A stretch of DNA of 55,552 nucleotides from Nemertoderma westbladi. Lineage: Eukaryota; Xenacoelomorpha; Nemertodermatida; Nemertodermatidae. Below, one piece after another: positions 1 to 10,300 of the stretch. Position numbers and translations under genes: made by a program. The notes under the pieces were generated by a model that did not search any database, was not told the origin of the DNA, and saw only the letters and a program-made list of their open reading frames with translations. How positions within the stretch are numbered: position 1 is the stretch's first letter; each line of letters starts with the position of its first letter. The DNA lies in the NCBI GenBank assembly GCA_032718475.1, contig JAUCBJ010008888.1:1-55552 (forward strand), written 5' to 3'.

Positions 1-3000
1 GGGACAATATCTCCATTGATCTAAATTGGAGCTAATATCGTCATTATCTGAGGAGTATGGTGTTCCCTCAGTTGGGTCGTCTCCCTCACTAGTATCATCT
101 TCCCATTTACTCCGCTGGCAGACGCGATCTTGAAGCAGTCTTTCTCTGAGCGTTCTACGGGAAGGTCCAGTAAGGTACCAACCTACTCTAGTTCTTACCG
201 CATAGGGCTGAAGTGGTTGCGGTTGAGCAGGCTCGTTTCTCTAATGTCTCCAGCGCCTCATGCGCGTTTTGGCCGATGAGTATTTGCACTCCAGGATAAT
301 CAGTCTGGAATCGAGGTATGTTCAGATGTTGGATGCTCTCATCCTCGTCCCAATCATAAAGGTCTGCTTGAGTAGTAGCGAAGTTCTTTATAGCCACCAT
401 TTTCACTGACCTTATGCTGTGTTCTCCTAGTTCGTCTTGTGGGGTGGACAACGCGCCTACATAATAATCAGCTGTTATTGTAGATTTCCAAACTTGCATT
501 ATGCCAGACATGTTGAGCTTAGTTTGGAACTTGGGTTGTCCAGCAAATATATCTTCGGCTAACTCTTTATCGATGAATGTTCCTGTGCTGCCGGAGTCCA
601 GGAGGGCGTTCACTACATAACTCCTCTTAGGTCCGTGAACCCTTACTTGCACCACAGGAAACTCTCGGATCCCTACATTGGAGGATGTCTCTTTCCAAGG
701 TGGTTGTCGTTCAGAAGTAGTTAGAGTAAAGTCGTTCTCTGTATCTTTCTCATATGTTAGTGCTCGATACACTGCGGTATTTATCATGTAACAGGATTCG
801 TTTTCGTCAGAGAACTCGTCTGTATAGAATCCTTCCATCTCAGATTGATCAGTGTCGTTCACATCACTGAATTGGACATGTAACTCGGAATCACTTACCT
901 GATTCGGACTATTTCGATCGAATTCAGCGTGCAACAAGGTATGATGTTTCGCACCACACTTTGCACACCTTATGTCTGAGAAACAGGTTCGTCGTTGGTG
1001 TCCTTGTCTGAGGCAATTATAACATAACCGCTTATCCCACATAACTTCGCGTCTCTCCGTTAATGATTTCTTTAGAAATTCATCACACCTATTCAAATAG
1101 TGGGTCCCGTCACACAGCGCACATTTTGGTTTGATGTTACTTACCTTATTCTGAGTCACATTGTGTACACTTGCCTTTTCTTCGGGTTTTCTCACCTGAA
1201 TTCTCTTGGGAGACGTGGGAGGAGTTTTTCTTACTTGTTCTCTCCTGTCATTTGTTCGAGACTTGAATTTACTTACCTGGTCTTTAGGCATTTTATTCAC
1301 GTAATAAGATCTATCCGTGTCTTTCCCGCTATCTTCTCCTTGAGAAGTCTGGCTTTCGCCGTCATCGGTATAACATACTGGTGTTACCTTTCTCCTAGAG
1401 ACGGGTTTTTCACTTACCTTGTTTTCCGGTGTCTTCTCTCGGGACTGCTTGAGGAGTTGCAATTTCACTTCTCCATCCAAGAATGACATGAGATCAGCCA
1501 TGGTAGGGTCTCGTCGTTGTTGTTCCATCATATAAAGTACTTTCTTATCCCAGCGTGTGCCTACCCCACCTTTCGGTAAAGTAGAAGCCACAGCTCCAAT
1601 GACCATAGAACTTTGGTATTCATGAGACTTACCTAACCAATCTAATTGTCTACAGATCTCTTGAATCTCATCGGAAAACTCTATTATCCCACTGCTGATG
1701 AACTTTCTGGGCGCTACTAATTTTGCATATAAATACTTAGCGATATTATTCCTATTACCATACCTGATGTTTAGCGTGTCCCAAACTTGTCTTAATCCGT
1801 CTGGATGTCCAATAAACTTTAACGCCATTAACTTGGGAGATCCTTCCAAGCACTCGATGAGGTATCTAAGTTTTTCTCCATTAGATAGTACAGAGTTCTG
1901 TATGTTATCTTTGTAATATTCATTAAAAGGTAACCATTTCATCTCATCTCCATTGAACTTGACGATCTCTCCAACCTTTACCGCTTGCCGGGCTTCGGTT
2001 CTAGCCATTTGACGCGTAAAACTTTCTTGGGCCATCGTGCTATTTAATATCGAGTTATCGGTATATAAATTTCTCGGATTATGATCAGGTCTATAGGGAA
2101 TATCATTATCAACAGGTCTATAATTACCCTTAATAGGGTTCACTATAGGAGTTTCTACTTCGCTAGCAGTATATATGCGTGTAGGCTCCACACCTTGCGC
2201 ATGCAGATACTTCAGACCTAACAGGTTGACACATTGTTACAGAGGGTGGTGGTATACCCTTTTGGGTATTTACTAATTTATCGCGTTCAAGCGCGATACT
2301 TTGCTGCACTTCTTGCAACTCTAGCCTACTTTCCCTTACTGTGCCCTTGAATTGCTGGACAGTCTCCTGCATCTGCCCGAGCAGGATATCCATCCCCCGC
2401 CGTCTCTCGTCCACCCATTCGACCGCCGAAGCGGGAGTCCGCCAACGTTGTAGCGGGCGGACGAGGGACAACGGGCGACAAATTGTGAATATTTCGCTCG
2501 GGGTCCAGGACCTGAACTGTCTCCTGGGCAGTTCTGCGGGGCACAGGTAGCTTAGTGCTATGCAGAGGGAATTTAGAGGTAGTTTCAGGGAGCACAGGTG
2601 TGTCTATCACCGAAGGGGTGATTTCAAGAACAGGCCTAATTATTTCAGGCTCATCTACTATAGTAGGGAGTCTTTCTATTTTAATTATTTGGTCTGTGGG
2701 CTCTGTACTACCTACTTTGGTGTTATTTAGTTGCCTTCTAACAGCTGGAGGCAAATCAGGCAATTTCTGCCGGTGGAATGTTCTTTTACGTCTGCTTAGG
2801 CGAGATCGATTTCCTCCGCCTTCGGTGTCGGTGGTATCGCCTTCCTCAGATGATGTATACCCCTGTCTCTTGGGAGTAGATCGACTCATCATCTGCATAT
2901 TGCTCGCTGTTAACTGTTTATTGAAGTTGTCTTGCCTCTCTTGAAGATTTTCCAACTCTAGTTGGGTTGCCTCTTCAGATGCCCTCCGTTCTGCTTCTGC

Positions 3001-3480
3001 CACTGCCTCTGCCGCCTTTCTTTCCGCTTCGGCCGCTGCCATTGCCGCCTTTCTTTCTGCTTCTGCCGCTTTTGCCTCTGCCGCTGCCTCTGCCGCTGCC
3101 GCTTTTGCCTCTGCTGCTGCCTCTGCTGCTGCCAATTTTCTTTCTGCTTCTGCAGCTACCACTGCTGCTTTCTTTCTGTCTTCTATACGTTTTTTCTTTA
3201 CTTGTTCTTCCCTTTCTCTAGCGATGCGGAGTTGTTCATCGAATTTAGCTTGGTTCGCCGCTAACCTATCCACATCAATCGCATCTAACACGAGTTTGGC
3301 TCCTTCGCTATTAGGGCTAAGTCCCTCTAGCCTTCTCCTCAACTCTTCATCTCCCACAAAACGCTGATAGTCTGACAGATAGATATCAATGGCATCCCTC
3401 TTATGCGGTTTCTCTGCTGTCACTTCACTCTCGGTTGTATCTAGTAGACTGTCTGACAGGTTCGGCTTTGCGTCAGACAT
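1..3480 (-). pseudogene. gag-pol of BEL/Pao copy 1, frameshifted, 5' part only
   Basis: This encodes Gag and protease of a BEL/Pao polyprotein; pol lies outside the window. It begins at ATG 3480 (MSDAKPNLSDSL...), matching the start of copy 2. Visible parts in order are an Ala/Glu/Lys-rich coiled coil (about 3230-2950), a DUF1759-type Gag region (about 1990-1480), CCHC-like zinc knuckles (about 1115-935) and an aspartic protease with LDSGSTGTFID (about 615-560). Comparison with copy 2 shows frameshifts near 2455, 2210 and 230, so no intact polyprotein can be made. It also lacks about 285 residues near the Gag N-terminus that copy 2 has, and the gap leaves the frame open. The segments are 3480-2326, within 2471-2163, 2191-188, and homologous but shifted sequence from 187 to 1. 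Confidence 0.85.
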
Positions 3481-4795
3481 GCTTATGTGTACAGTTGAAT
3501 GTCTACTGCCGTATTACAGTCTGAGCAAGTCTAGTAACTCAGTATTAACTGCTAGCCTAGTAATTAATTACCGGTACTGCTACTCAGTGTAGCGTGATAT
3601 ATATAATATATTAGAATACCGGTATGCTTATAGTATATATAACTATTATTACAGACTAGGTTTATCACAGAATACCGGTATAATTTTAGCACAAATATAT
3701 ATAAATATATAATAGGCCTATCTGAATACCGGTATACAGCTTACAGTTTGTAGGATATATAATTCTGAAATAGAATTAATTACAAGTACCGGTATAATTT
3801 CAGCCTAGATTTATAGAAATAAAGATAATAGGCCTATCGTAAATACCGGTATATCAATTATTTCAAATAATTGAATTTCTGTTACTTTAGGGTTACTTTG
3901 TTACTTTACTTACTTTATTACCGTTATTTGAGCAGTAATCCAACTGATATTGGGACCTAATGGTTGTATGGTAGGCCTACTATTTATAAATCGTTAGATT
4001 TGATTTATAATATATATATACCCGTTTTAATGGGTTTTGTCAATGTTTGAAATAAATGTTATTATTTCTGGGGGTAATCACTACACAAAGCGGTGCGCTT
4101 TCAATGAAGTGTTACTTATGAGACACTAAAACAAATAATACTAATTTACCTAAGTTACTTAATACTACAAATTACGTACAATTCGGGTGAGATTACAATC
4201 TCTAAATAAACACAAAATTTACAAAAAAACACAAAATACGAATTTTTAGGGTAATTTTACAAGAAGTCTACAAACCAGCCTAACAAAGGGTTAGAAAACC
4301 GGTTATTACACGGACAGGGTACTACGGTATTTGAAATAATAAGTAGTAGTAAATACACTGCGTTGTCTAGATAGGAAAATGCCACCGCCTGACGACCTAT
4401 AGCCGTATCGCTATAGGTTCTACGTTATGTATCACGGAGTGTTTCTACCTAGAAGTTAATAGAGCTAATCGAATGTGCCTATCAACCACTTTACAACACA
4501 AATATAATGTCTACACTAATTACTTCCGGAAAGCACTGTACACTAAACCCTAAATTAGGTACGAGTACTTGTACGACAGATAATCAGTAATTAAATATAC
4601 TTGAACAGCTAAAAGAACCACGGCATCTGCTGGAGTGACCGATGCACAAAATCACCAGTCTTTACCTACGCCGAGCAGCCCGTGTAGTACCGGGGTTAAT
4701 TTAACTATAGCGGTATGTATAACAAACACAATTACTGTAGGAACAAACTTGGGGACTTGAATGTTGCGAATAATCGCATAAACTCTGAATAATAA

Positions 4796-5371
4796 ATATT
4801 ACGCTACGCGTACAAACTACTCAAACAAAATACAGACCGAACACTGACAGACTACTATCAAGCCTAAACAAACTACGGTATATGCAGACTCCGAAATGAT
4901 TAGGGAGTATGCGCTCTAACCCAGTAGTGCGACTTATTCTTTAGTTGGGGGTTTACCTTACAGCGTTCGCTGCCCCTACTGCCTAATCGTACTTAATCGG
5001 ACAGATGATCTACACACGCGGCAATCCGTTCAGACCTAATAACAGCCAGACAACTATCCAGCCTACAAATTATTTAAATAAAATTATACGCTACCCGTAC
5101 AGACTTACACAAACAAAGTACAGACTAAACGATGGCAGACTACTCTCAAGCCTAAATAAACTACAGGACATGCAGACTCCGAAATGATTAGGGAGTATGC
5201 GCTCTAACCCAGTAGTGCGACTTATTCTTTAGTTGGGGGTTTACCTTACAGCGTTGCTGCCCCTACTTCCTAACCGTACTTAATCGGACAAGTGCTCTAC
5301 ACACACTGCAATTCGTTCGGACTTAACAGCAATCAGACAACAGCTCAGCCTACAAATTGTCTGTACAATCT
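4796..5371. repeat. 288-bp tandem duplication in the retroelement leader
   Basis: Two adjacent units, about 4796-5083 and 5084-5371, share long near-identical blocks. For example, the block starting CCGAAATGATTAGGGAGTAT begins at 4891 and again at 5179, a period of 288 bp. They differ by scattered substitutions and a small indel. The repeat sits in the part of the leader missing from copy 2 in this window, so it is not known whether it is typical of the family. Confidence 0.85.
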
Positions 5372-5578
5372 GATCAGGTTTACACGCCTTCTGTTCAATA
5401 CTGGCCTACAAACAAATAAAACTGACAGAAATAGGCCTAAGTAAAATCCCAATAAAAACCAGGCGTCCCCGATTAATTATTAAGACCTACCGGCATATAT
5501 AATCAAATCGAATAATACTGCTGTACTTATACGGAAGTAGGTACCGGTCCGGATGATCAGGCAATCAGGCCTACTGGT

Positions 5579-5594
5579 TACCGGTCGACCGGTA
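5579..5594. other. Perfect 16-bp palindrome in the leader
   Basis: TACCGGTCGACCGGTA is self-complementary along its whole length and lies about 50 nt inside the 5' LTR of copy 1. Next to it (5600-5625) is a second hairpin with CTTTATTGC/GCAATAAAG arms. GC-rich palindromes just downstream of the 5' LTR act as RNA dimer-initiation sites in retroviruses. That role here is inferred only from position and symmetry. Confidence 0.45.
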
Positions 5595-5640
5595 CTTTCG
5601 ACTTTATTGCTTACTGCAATAAAGAAGCTATATCCTTTAA

Positions 5641-6936
5641 TGTTCGCGCTTTCAGACCTTTGGCAGTTTAACCCGCCAAATTAGAATGTCTTCTAGATAA
5701 TAAATCGCTTTTTAGTCTATGACAAGTATTTGATTCACTACACTAGTCGAAACCAATCCGTGCGCGACCATTCACCCGCTGGATATTCCCGGGAGATTGG
5801 GTTCGACGGTTTAATTTTTATTGCTATGTAAGCCTAATGTATTATTCGACTGACAGTACTATATAATCTCTGACAATATTATTCACCTTCGGTAATATTA
5901 ACAGTTCCTTTAGGACGTGGCGCTTTATCTACATAAACAGAGTTATGACTTAAACTACTCACAACGATATGGCTTAATTATAATCCACATATATGACGCA
6001 TTCTTTAGGAATTGCTTCTTTAACAGACTCACTCATACACTATGCTGCACAATACTGCACACTAATCTGCCAATCTTCAATGATTTTAGTCACATATAAA
6101 AGGAACACAGGCTGACTCATGTAGGGTCTATCAAATAACATTAGATTCACTTCAAACCACTTTAACATAAGTCACAATCGTTATTGGTAACCTTTCTCTC
6201 TTACCTTAGGTATATCAAGAATATTGGGTTGCGGGGTTATTTATCGTTATTCAGTTAGGTACAATGGCCAAATCTGGCAACCTCAAAAGTTGCCACATAT
6301 GGCAATGTTTATTGCCAAATCTAACTGTTATTCCAAATATAATTATTCATCAACCATATTATGAAGAACTGACAGCAAATAGCAGTATAAAACAACAAGT
6401 CAGTACCGGTATGTCAGCAATGAGATATAGGCATGAGATATTCAAGTAGTCAGTTTGTTAAAGGATATATGCCCTTTATAATTAAACCTACTAGTGTACG
6501 ACTAAAAAGCAGTACAGCACAAAATACTTCCAAGCCGTTCTTTCTTTGGCTCAAGACTGAATGTAAACACTGCACATAGGCATTGCGTCATTTCTCGGAA
6601 ATTTTCTGTACAAGGAGCCACAAAAACGCTCTCATTGGCTGACTGAACTGAGAGACGCCGTAGAACAAAGGAAATCAACACGTATGAATGTCAGCTGTTA
6701 ACTGTAGTCATAGTAACTACTGTTCAAGAGTAGCTATCACCCTTTTGCGTCACGAATTGCCATAGAATCATAAAATATGCCTTTCACAGTACACATACGG
6801 AGGAAATAGGTCTTAGATCCTCTAAAAACACCGATACAGCAATAATACGGTCTCTTACACTTATTAAATCAACTACAGAGTATTTTAATGTAAAAGATAA
6901 TAAAAATAACGGGGCAATTCAGCAAAGGCTTTTACA
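5641..6936 (-). repeat. 5' LTR of BEL/Pao copy 1 (LTR A, 1296 bp)
   Basis: The minus-strand start TGTAAAAGCC and end GCGCGAACA match LTR B (21389-22685) and LTR C (39830-41019) across about 1.2-1.3 kb with substantial divergence. Shared internal landmarks include a CCAAT-containing block followed by GAGCG, a GTAGTTACTATGAC block shared with LTR C, and a conserved CTCCCGGG...CCAGCGGGTGAATGG block near the 3' end. The ends were set where the similarity of all three copies stops. The LTR should hold promoter and polyadenylation signals, but I could not place the transcription start. Confidence 0.85.
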
Positions 6937-7324
6937 TATTCAGAAATTCAATTATTATAAAAATAATTGACATACCGGTATTTACCATAGGCTTATTATA
7001 TTTATTCTATAAATTCGAGCTGAAATCATACCGGTATTCTGTAATAATTCTAGTTCATAATTATACTTATATATACTATAAGTGTAAGCTGTATACCGGT
7101 ATTCACGATAGGCCTATTATATATTTATATATATTTGTGCTAAAATTATATACCGGTACTCTGTGACAAACCTAGTTTACAATACTTATATATATATTAT
7201 AAGTGCATACCGGTATTCTAATATACTGCAATAAATTACCGGTACTAGGCCAACGGTCATACTGAATTACTAGACTTGCTTTAACTGTAACTATAGCAGT
7301 AGGCATTCAACTGTATAGCTAAAC
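6937..7324 (+). other. Distal leader of BEL/Pao copy 2 with iterated TACCGGTA palindromes
   Basis: This is homologous to 3885-3481 of copy 1 on the minus strand. It contains six perfect TACCGGTA palindromes starting at 6973, 7029, 7094, 7151, 7208 and 7237, mostly 56-65 bp apart, embedded in AT-rich degenerate repeats. Both copies keep this organisation. The left boundary at 6937 is the nested insertion point. Confidence 0.7.
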
Positions 7325-10300
7325 ATGTCTGACACTCAGCAAAACCTGTCAGACAGTCTAATCGATACAACCATCTGTGACACAGATAGGAGTATGGAGC
7401 GTTTAAGAAAGGAGTTCAGCTCACCTCCTACTGAAAGAAAAGTCATCCCTCCAGTAGTGATATCGGACCCTAAGCTAATCCAACACCGTAGGTCCATCAT
7501 CGGCACTCGGGCCCAAGTCAAACGGAACCAGGAAGCAGCTGTCCCACAACAGCAACAGCCTAGTCCAGAAATTTGTTCCCAGCGATCCGATAGCTCCAGT
7601 AGTTCGGATAATGTCGAACTGACCCCCGAACGCGGATTGCAGATGACGGCTAAAGCATACTCGGACCCCCTTCTCACCCTTCCTGCCGCAGTGCTAACAA
7701 CTATATTGATTGCTGTGGAGGAACATCAAGCAGATTGGGCGAGAAATAAGCGAGCGACCCAAGATAATTATGCGGGATACGCCAGGGAAGAATTGATGTC
7801 GATTGTCGAGTCACAATGGAACTTTCCCGGACCCGGACTCCCGTTAGATCTGTCCGAGGCTACTTGGGAAGATATACACAGGATGGGAGTGGCTAAAGAT
7901 ACGATGGATCCAGCTGTTTGGAAGAGGTCGGCAGCAGGATATGTGCAGGGATTCTTCGGCTCCTTAGAGAGATTAGAAGAACAACTGTTTCGACAACCCC
8001 AAGGACCTCAAGAGCAGGAAGAACTGCTATATCAAGTACGCGAAAGAACCCTACGCATTCGACTAATCCTATCAGCCTTTGAGGAAACTTCCAAAAGAAG
8101 ACAGGACACGTCACTGCAGGTTGCTGTCAAAACTTGGTTCCAGCGGGTAGGTCTCCAAATCCAAGAAACAGACCAGTGGAAATCCCAGCTGTCTGAGAGA
8201 CTAACTTATGAAGAACCAACCGATGCCACCCTTTCTCAAGTAGAAGGCGAAGAGACCTCAGAGAAACCACGAACGAGAGACGCCATAGACATTTATCTGT
8301 CCGACTATCAGCGATTCCTAGGAGACGAAGAGTTGAGGAGACGGCTGTCTTGACTTTCCCCCAATAGTGAAGGAACCCAGCGTGTGTTAGATTCAATCGA
8401 TGCTGAAATGTTAGCTGCTAACCAAGCAGAATTTGATGAAAAACTCCGCCTCGCTAGAGTCCAAGAAGAAAAGGTAAAGAAAAGACGGATAGAGGAACAA
8501 AAGGCGGCGGCTACGGCAGAAGCAGAAGCAGAAAGAAAAGCAGCGGCGGCAGAAGCAGAAGCAGAAAGAAAAGCAGCGGCGGCAGAAGTAGAAGCAGAAA
8601 GAAGGGCAGCAGCGGCAGAAGCAGAAGCAAAAAGAAAGGCAGCGGCGGCAGAAGCAAAGGCGGAAAGGGCAGTGGCAGAAGCAGAACGGAGAGCGTCTGA
8701 GCAGACTACCCAACTGGAGTTGGAAAATCTGCAAGAGACGCAAGACAACATAAATAAGCAGTTAACTGCTAGTCACATGCAGATGATGAGAAAATCTACT
8801 CCCAAACGCCAGGGATACACATCATCGGAAGAAAGTGAAACCACCGATCCTGAAGGCGGAGGAAATAGATCTCGTCTAAGCAGGCGTAGAAAAACATCTC
8901 ATCGTCACAAATTGCCTGATTTGCCCCCAGCTGTTAGAAGACAACTAGCTAGCACAGACTTAGCGAGTACGGAACCCACATACCAAACTATTCAGGTCAA
9001 AAGACTCCCTACAATAGTTGATGAGCCTGAAATAATTAGGCCTGTCGTTCCCAAAGTCACACCTGTGCTAGAGACCCCTGTACTTCCAGAGCTTAACTCT
9101 AAGTTCCCTTTACACAGTACTACACTGCCTGTACCCGGTAGAACAGTCCATGAGAATATTCCTGTCCTGGAAGCTGAGAGAGAAATCAAAGATTTGTCTC
9201 CCGTCGTCCCACGTCAGCCCGCTACAATGTTGGCGACTCCCGCTTCGGCGGTTGAGTGGGTAGAGGAGGGACGGCGGGGGATGAATCTCCTGCTCGGACA
9301 GATGCAGGAGACTGTCCACCAGCTTAAGGGAACAGTGAGGGAAGGTAGAGCAGAGTTGCAAGAAGTGCAGCAAAGTATCGCGCTAGAACGCGACAAATTA
9401 GTCAATATACAAAAGGGAATACCAATACCCCCTGTAACATTGTGTCAACCTGTTAGGTCTGAAGTATTACATGCGCAAGGTGTGGAGCCTACACGCATCT
9501 ATACTGCTAGTGAAGTTGAAACTCCTATAGCAAACCCTATTAAGGGTGATTATAGACCTGTTATTAATGATATTCCCTATAGACCTGATAATGATCCGAG
9601 AAATTTATATACCGATAATTCGATATTAAATAACACGATGGCCCAAGAAAGCTTTACGCGTCAGATGGCTAGAACAGAAGCCCGCCAAGCGGTCAAAGTG
9701 GGAGAGATCGTCAAATTCAATGGAGATGAGATGAAATGGTTACCTTTCAACGAATATTACAAAGACAGCATACAGAACTCTGTGCTATCTAACGGAGAGA
9801 AACTTAGGTTCCTCATCAAGTGCTTGGAAGGACCTCCCAAGTTAATGGCGTTAAAGTTTATTGGACATCCAGAAGGATTAAGACAAGTATGGGATACATT
9901 AAACATCAGGTATGGTAACAAGGATAACATAGCTAAGTATTTGTATGCAAAATTAGTAGCCCCCCGACACTTCCTTAGTAGCGGGATTATAGAGTTTTCC
10001 GATGAAATTCAGGAGATCTGTAGACAATTGGACTGGTTAGGTAAGTCTCATGAATATCAGAGTTCAATGGTTATTGGAGCCGTAGTCTCTACTTTACCAA
10101 AGGGTGGAGTATGTACTCGCTGGGACAAGAAAGTGTTGTACATGAATGAACAACAACGACGAAGTCCTACCATGGCTGATCTCATGTCCTTCTTAGATGG
10201 TGAGGTAAAACTACAACTCATCAAGCAGTCCAGAGAGAAAACATCGGAAAATAAGGTAAGTGAGAAACCCGCTTCTAGGAGAAGAATAACACCGGTGTGT

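Larger units (their letters stand above)
3481..5640 (-). other. Leader (5' UTR) of BEL/Pao copy 1
   Basis: This is 2.16 kb of non-coding sequence between the 5' LTR end and the gag ATG. The part near gag (3481-3885) is homologous to 6937-7324 of copy 2 and is built of spaced TACCGGTA palindromes. A tandem duplication of period 288 bp occupies about 4796-5371. Just inside the LTR are a 9-bp stem with a 5-nt loop (5600-5625) and a perfect 16-bp palindrome (5579-5594). I see no standard TGG-initial primer-binding site right after the LTR; the minus-strand sequence there starts TTAAAGGATATAGC. No coding region is recognised. Confidence 0.7.
1..6936 (-). mobile_element. BEL/Pao LTR retrotransposon copy 1 (5' part, nested in copy 2)
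   Basis: Read on the minus strand the order is 5' LTR (6936 to 5641), long leader (5640 to 3481), then gag-pol from 3480 leftward off the window edge. The LTR has TGT...ACA termini and matches the LTRs at 21389-22685 and 39830-41019. Its outer end abuts position 6937, where sequence homologous to the middle of its own leader begins in the opposite orientation. That is expected if copy 1 inserted into the leader of copy 2. The 5 bp next to the LTR (TATTC, 6937-6941) would be one half of the target duplication; the other half should lie left of the window. The 3' end and 3' LTR are not visible. Confidence 0.8.

Noticed and set aside
3000-3221. Plus-strand Leu/Pro/Cys-rich open frames opposite gag
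   Set aside because: They are antisense shadows of the Ala/Glu/Lys tandem repeat coding region.
8351-8353. Programmed stop-codon readthrough in Gag
   Set aside because: Copy 1 has a sense codon at the same place, so the TGA looks like a point mutation.
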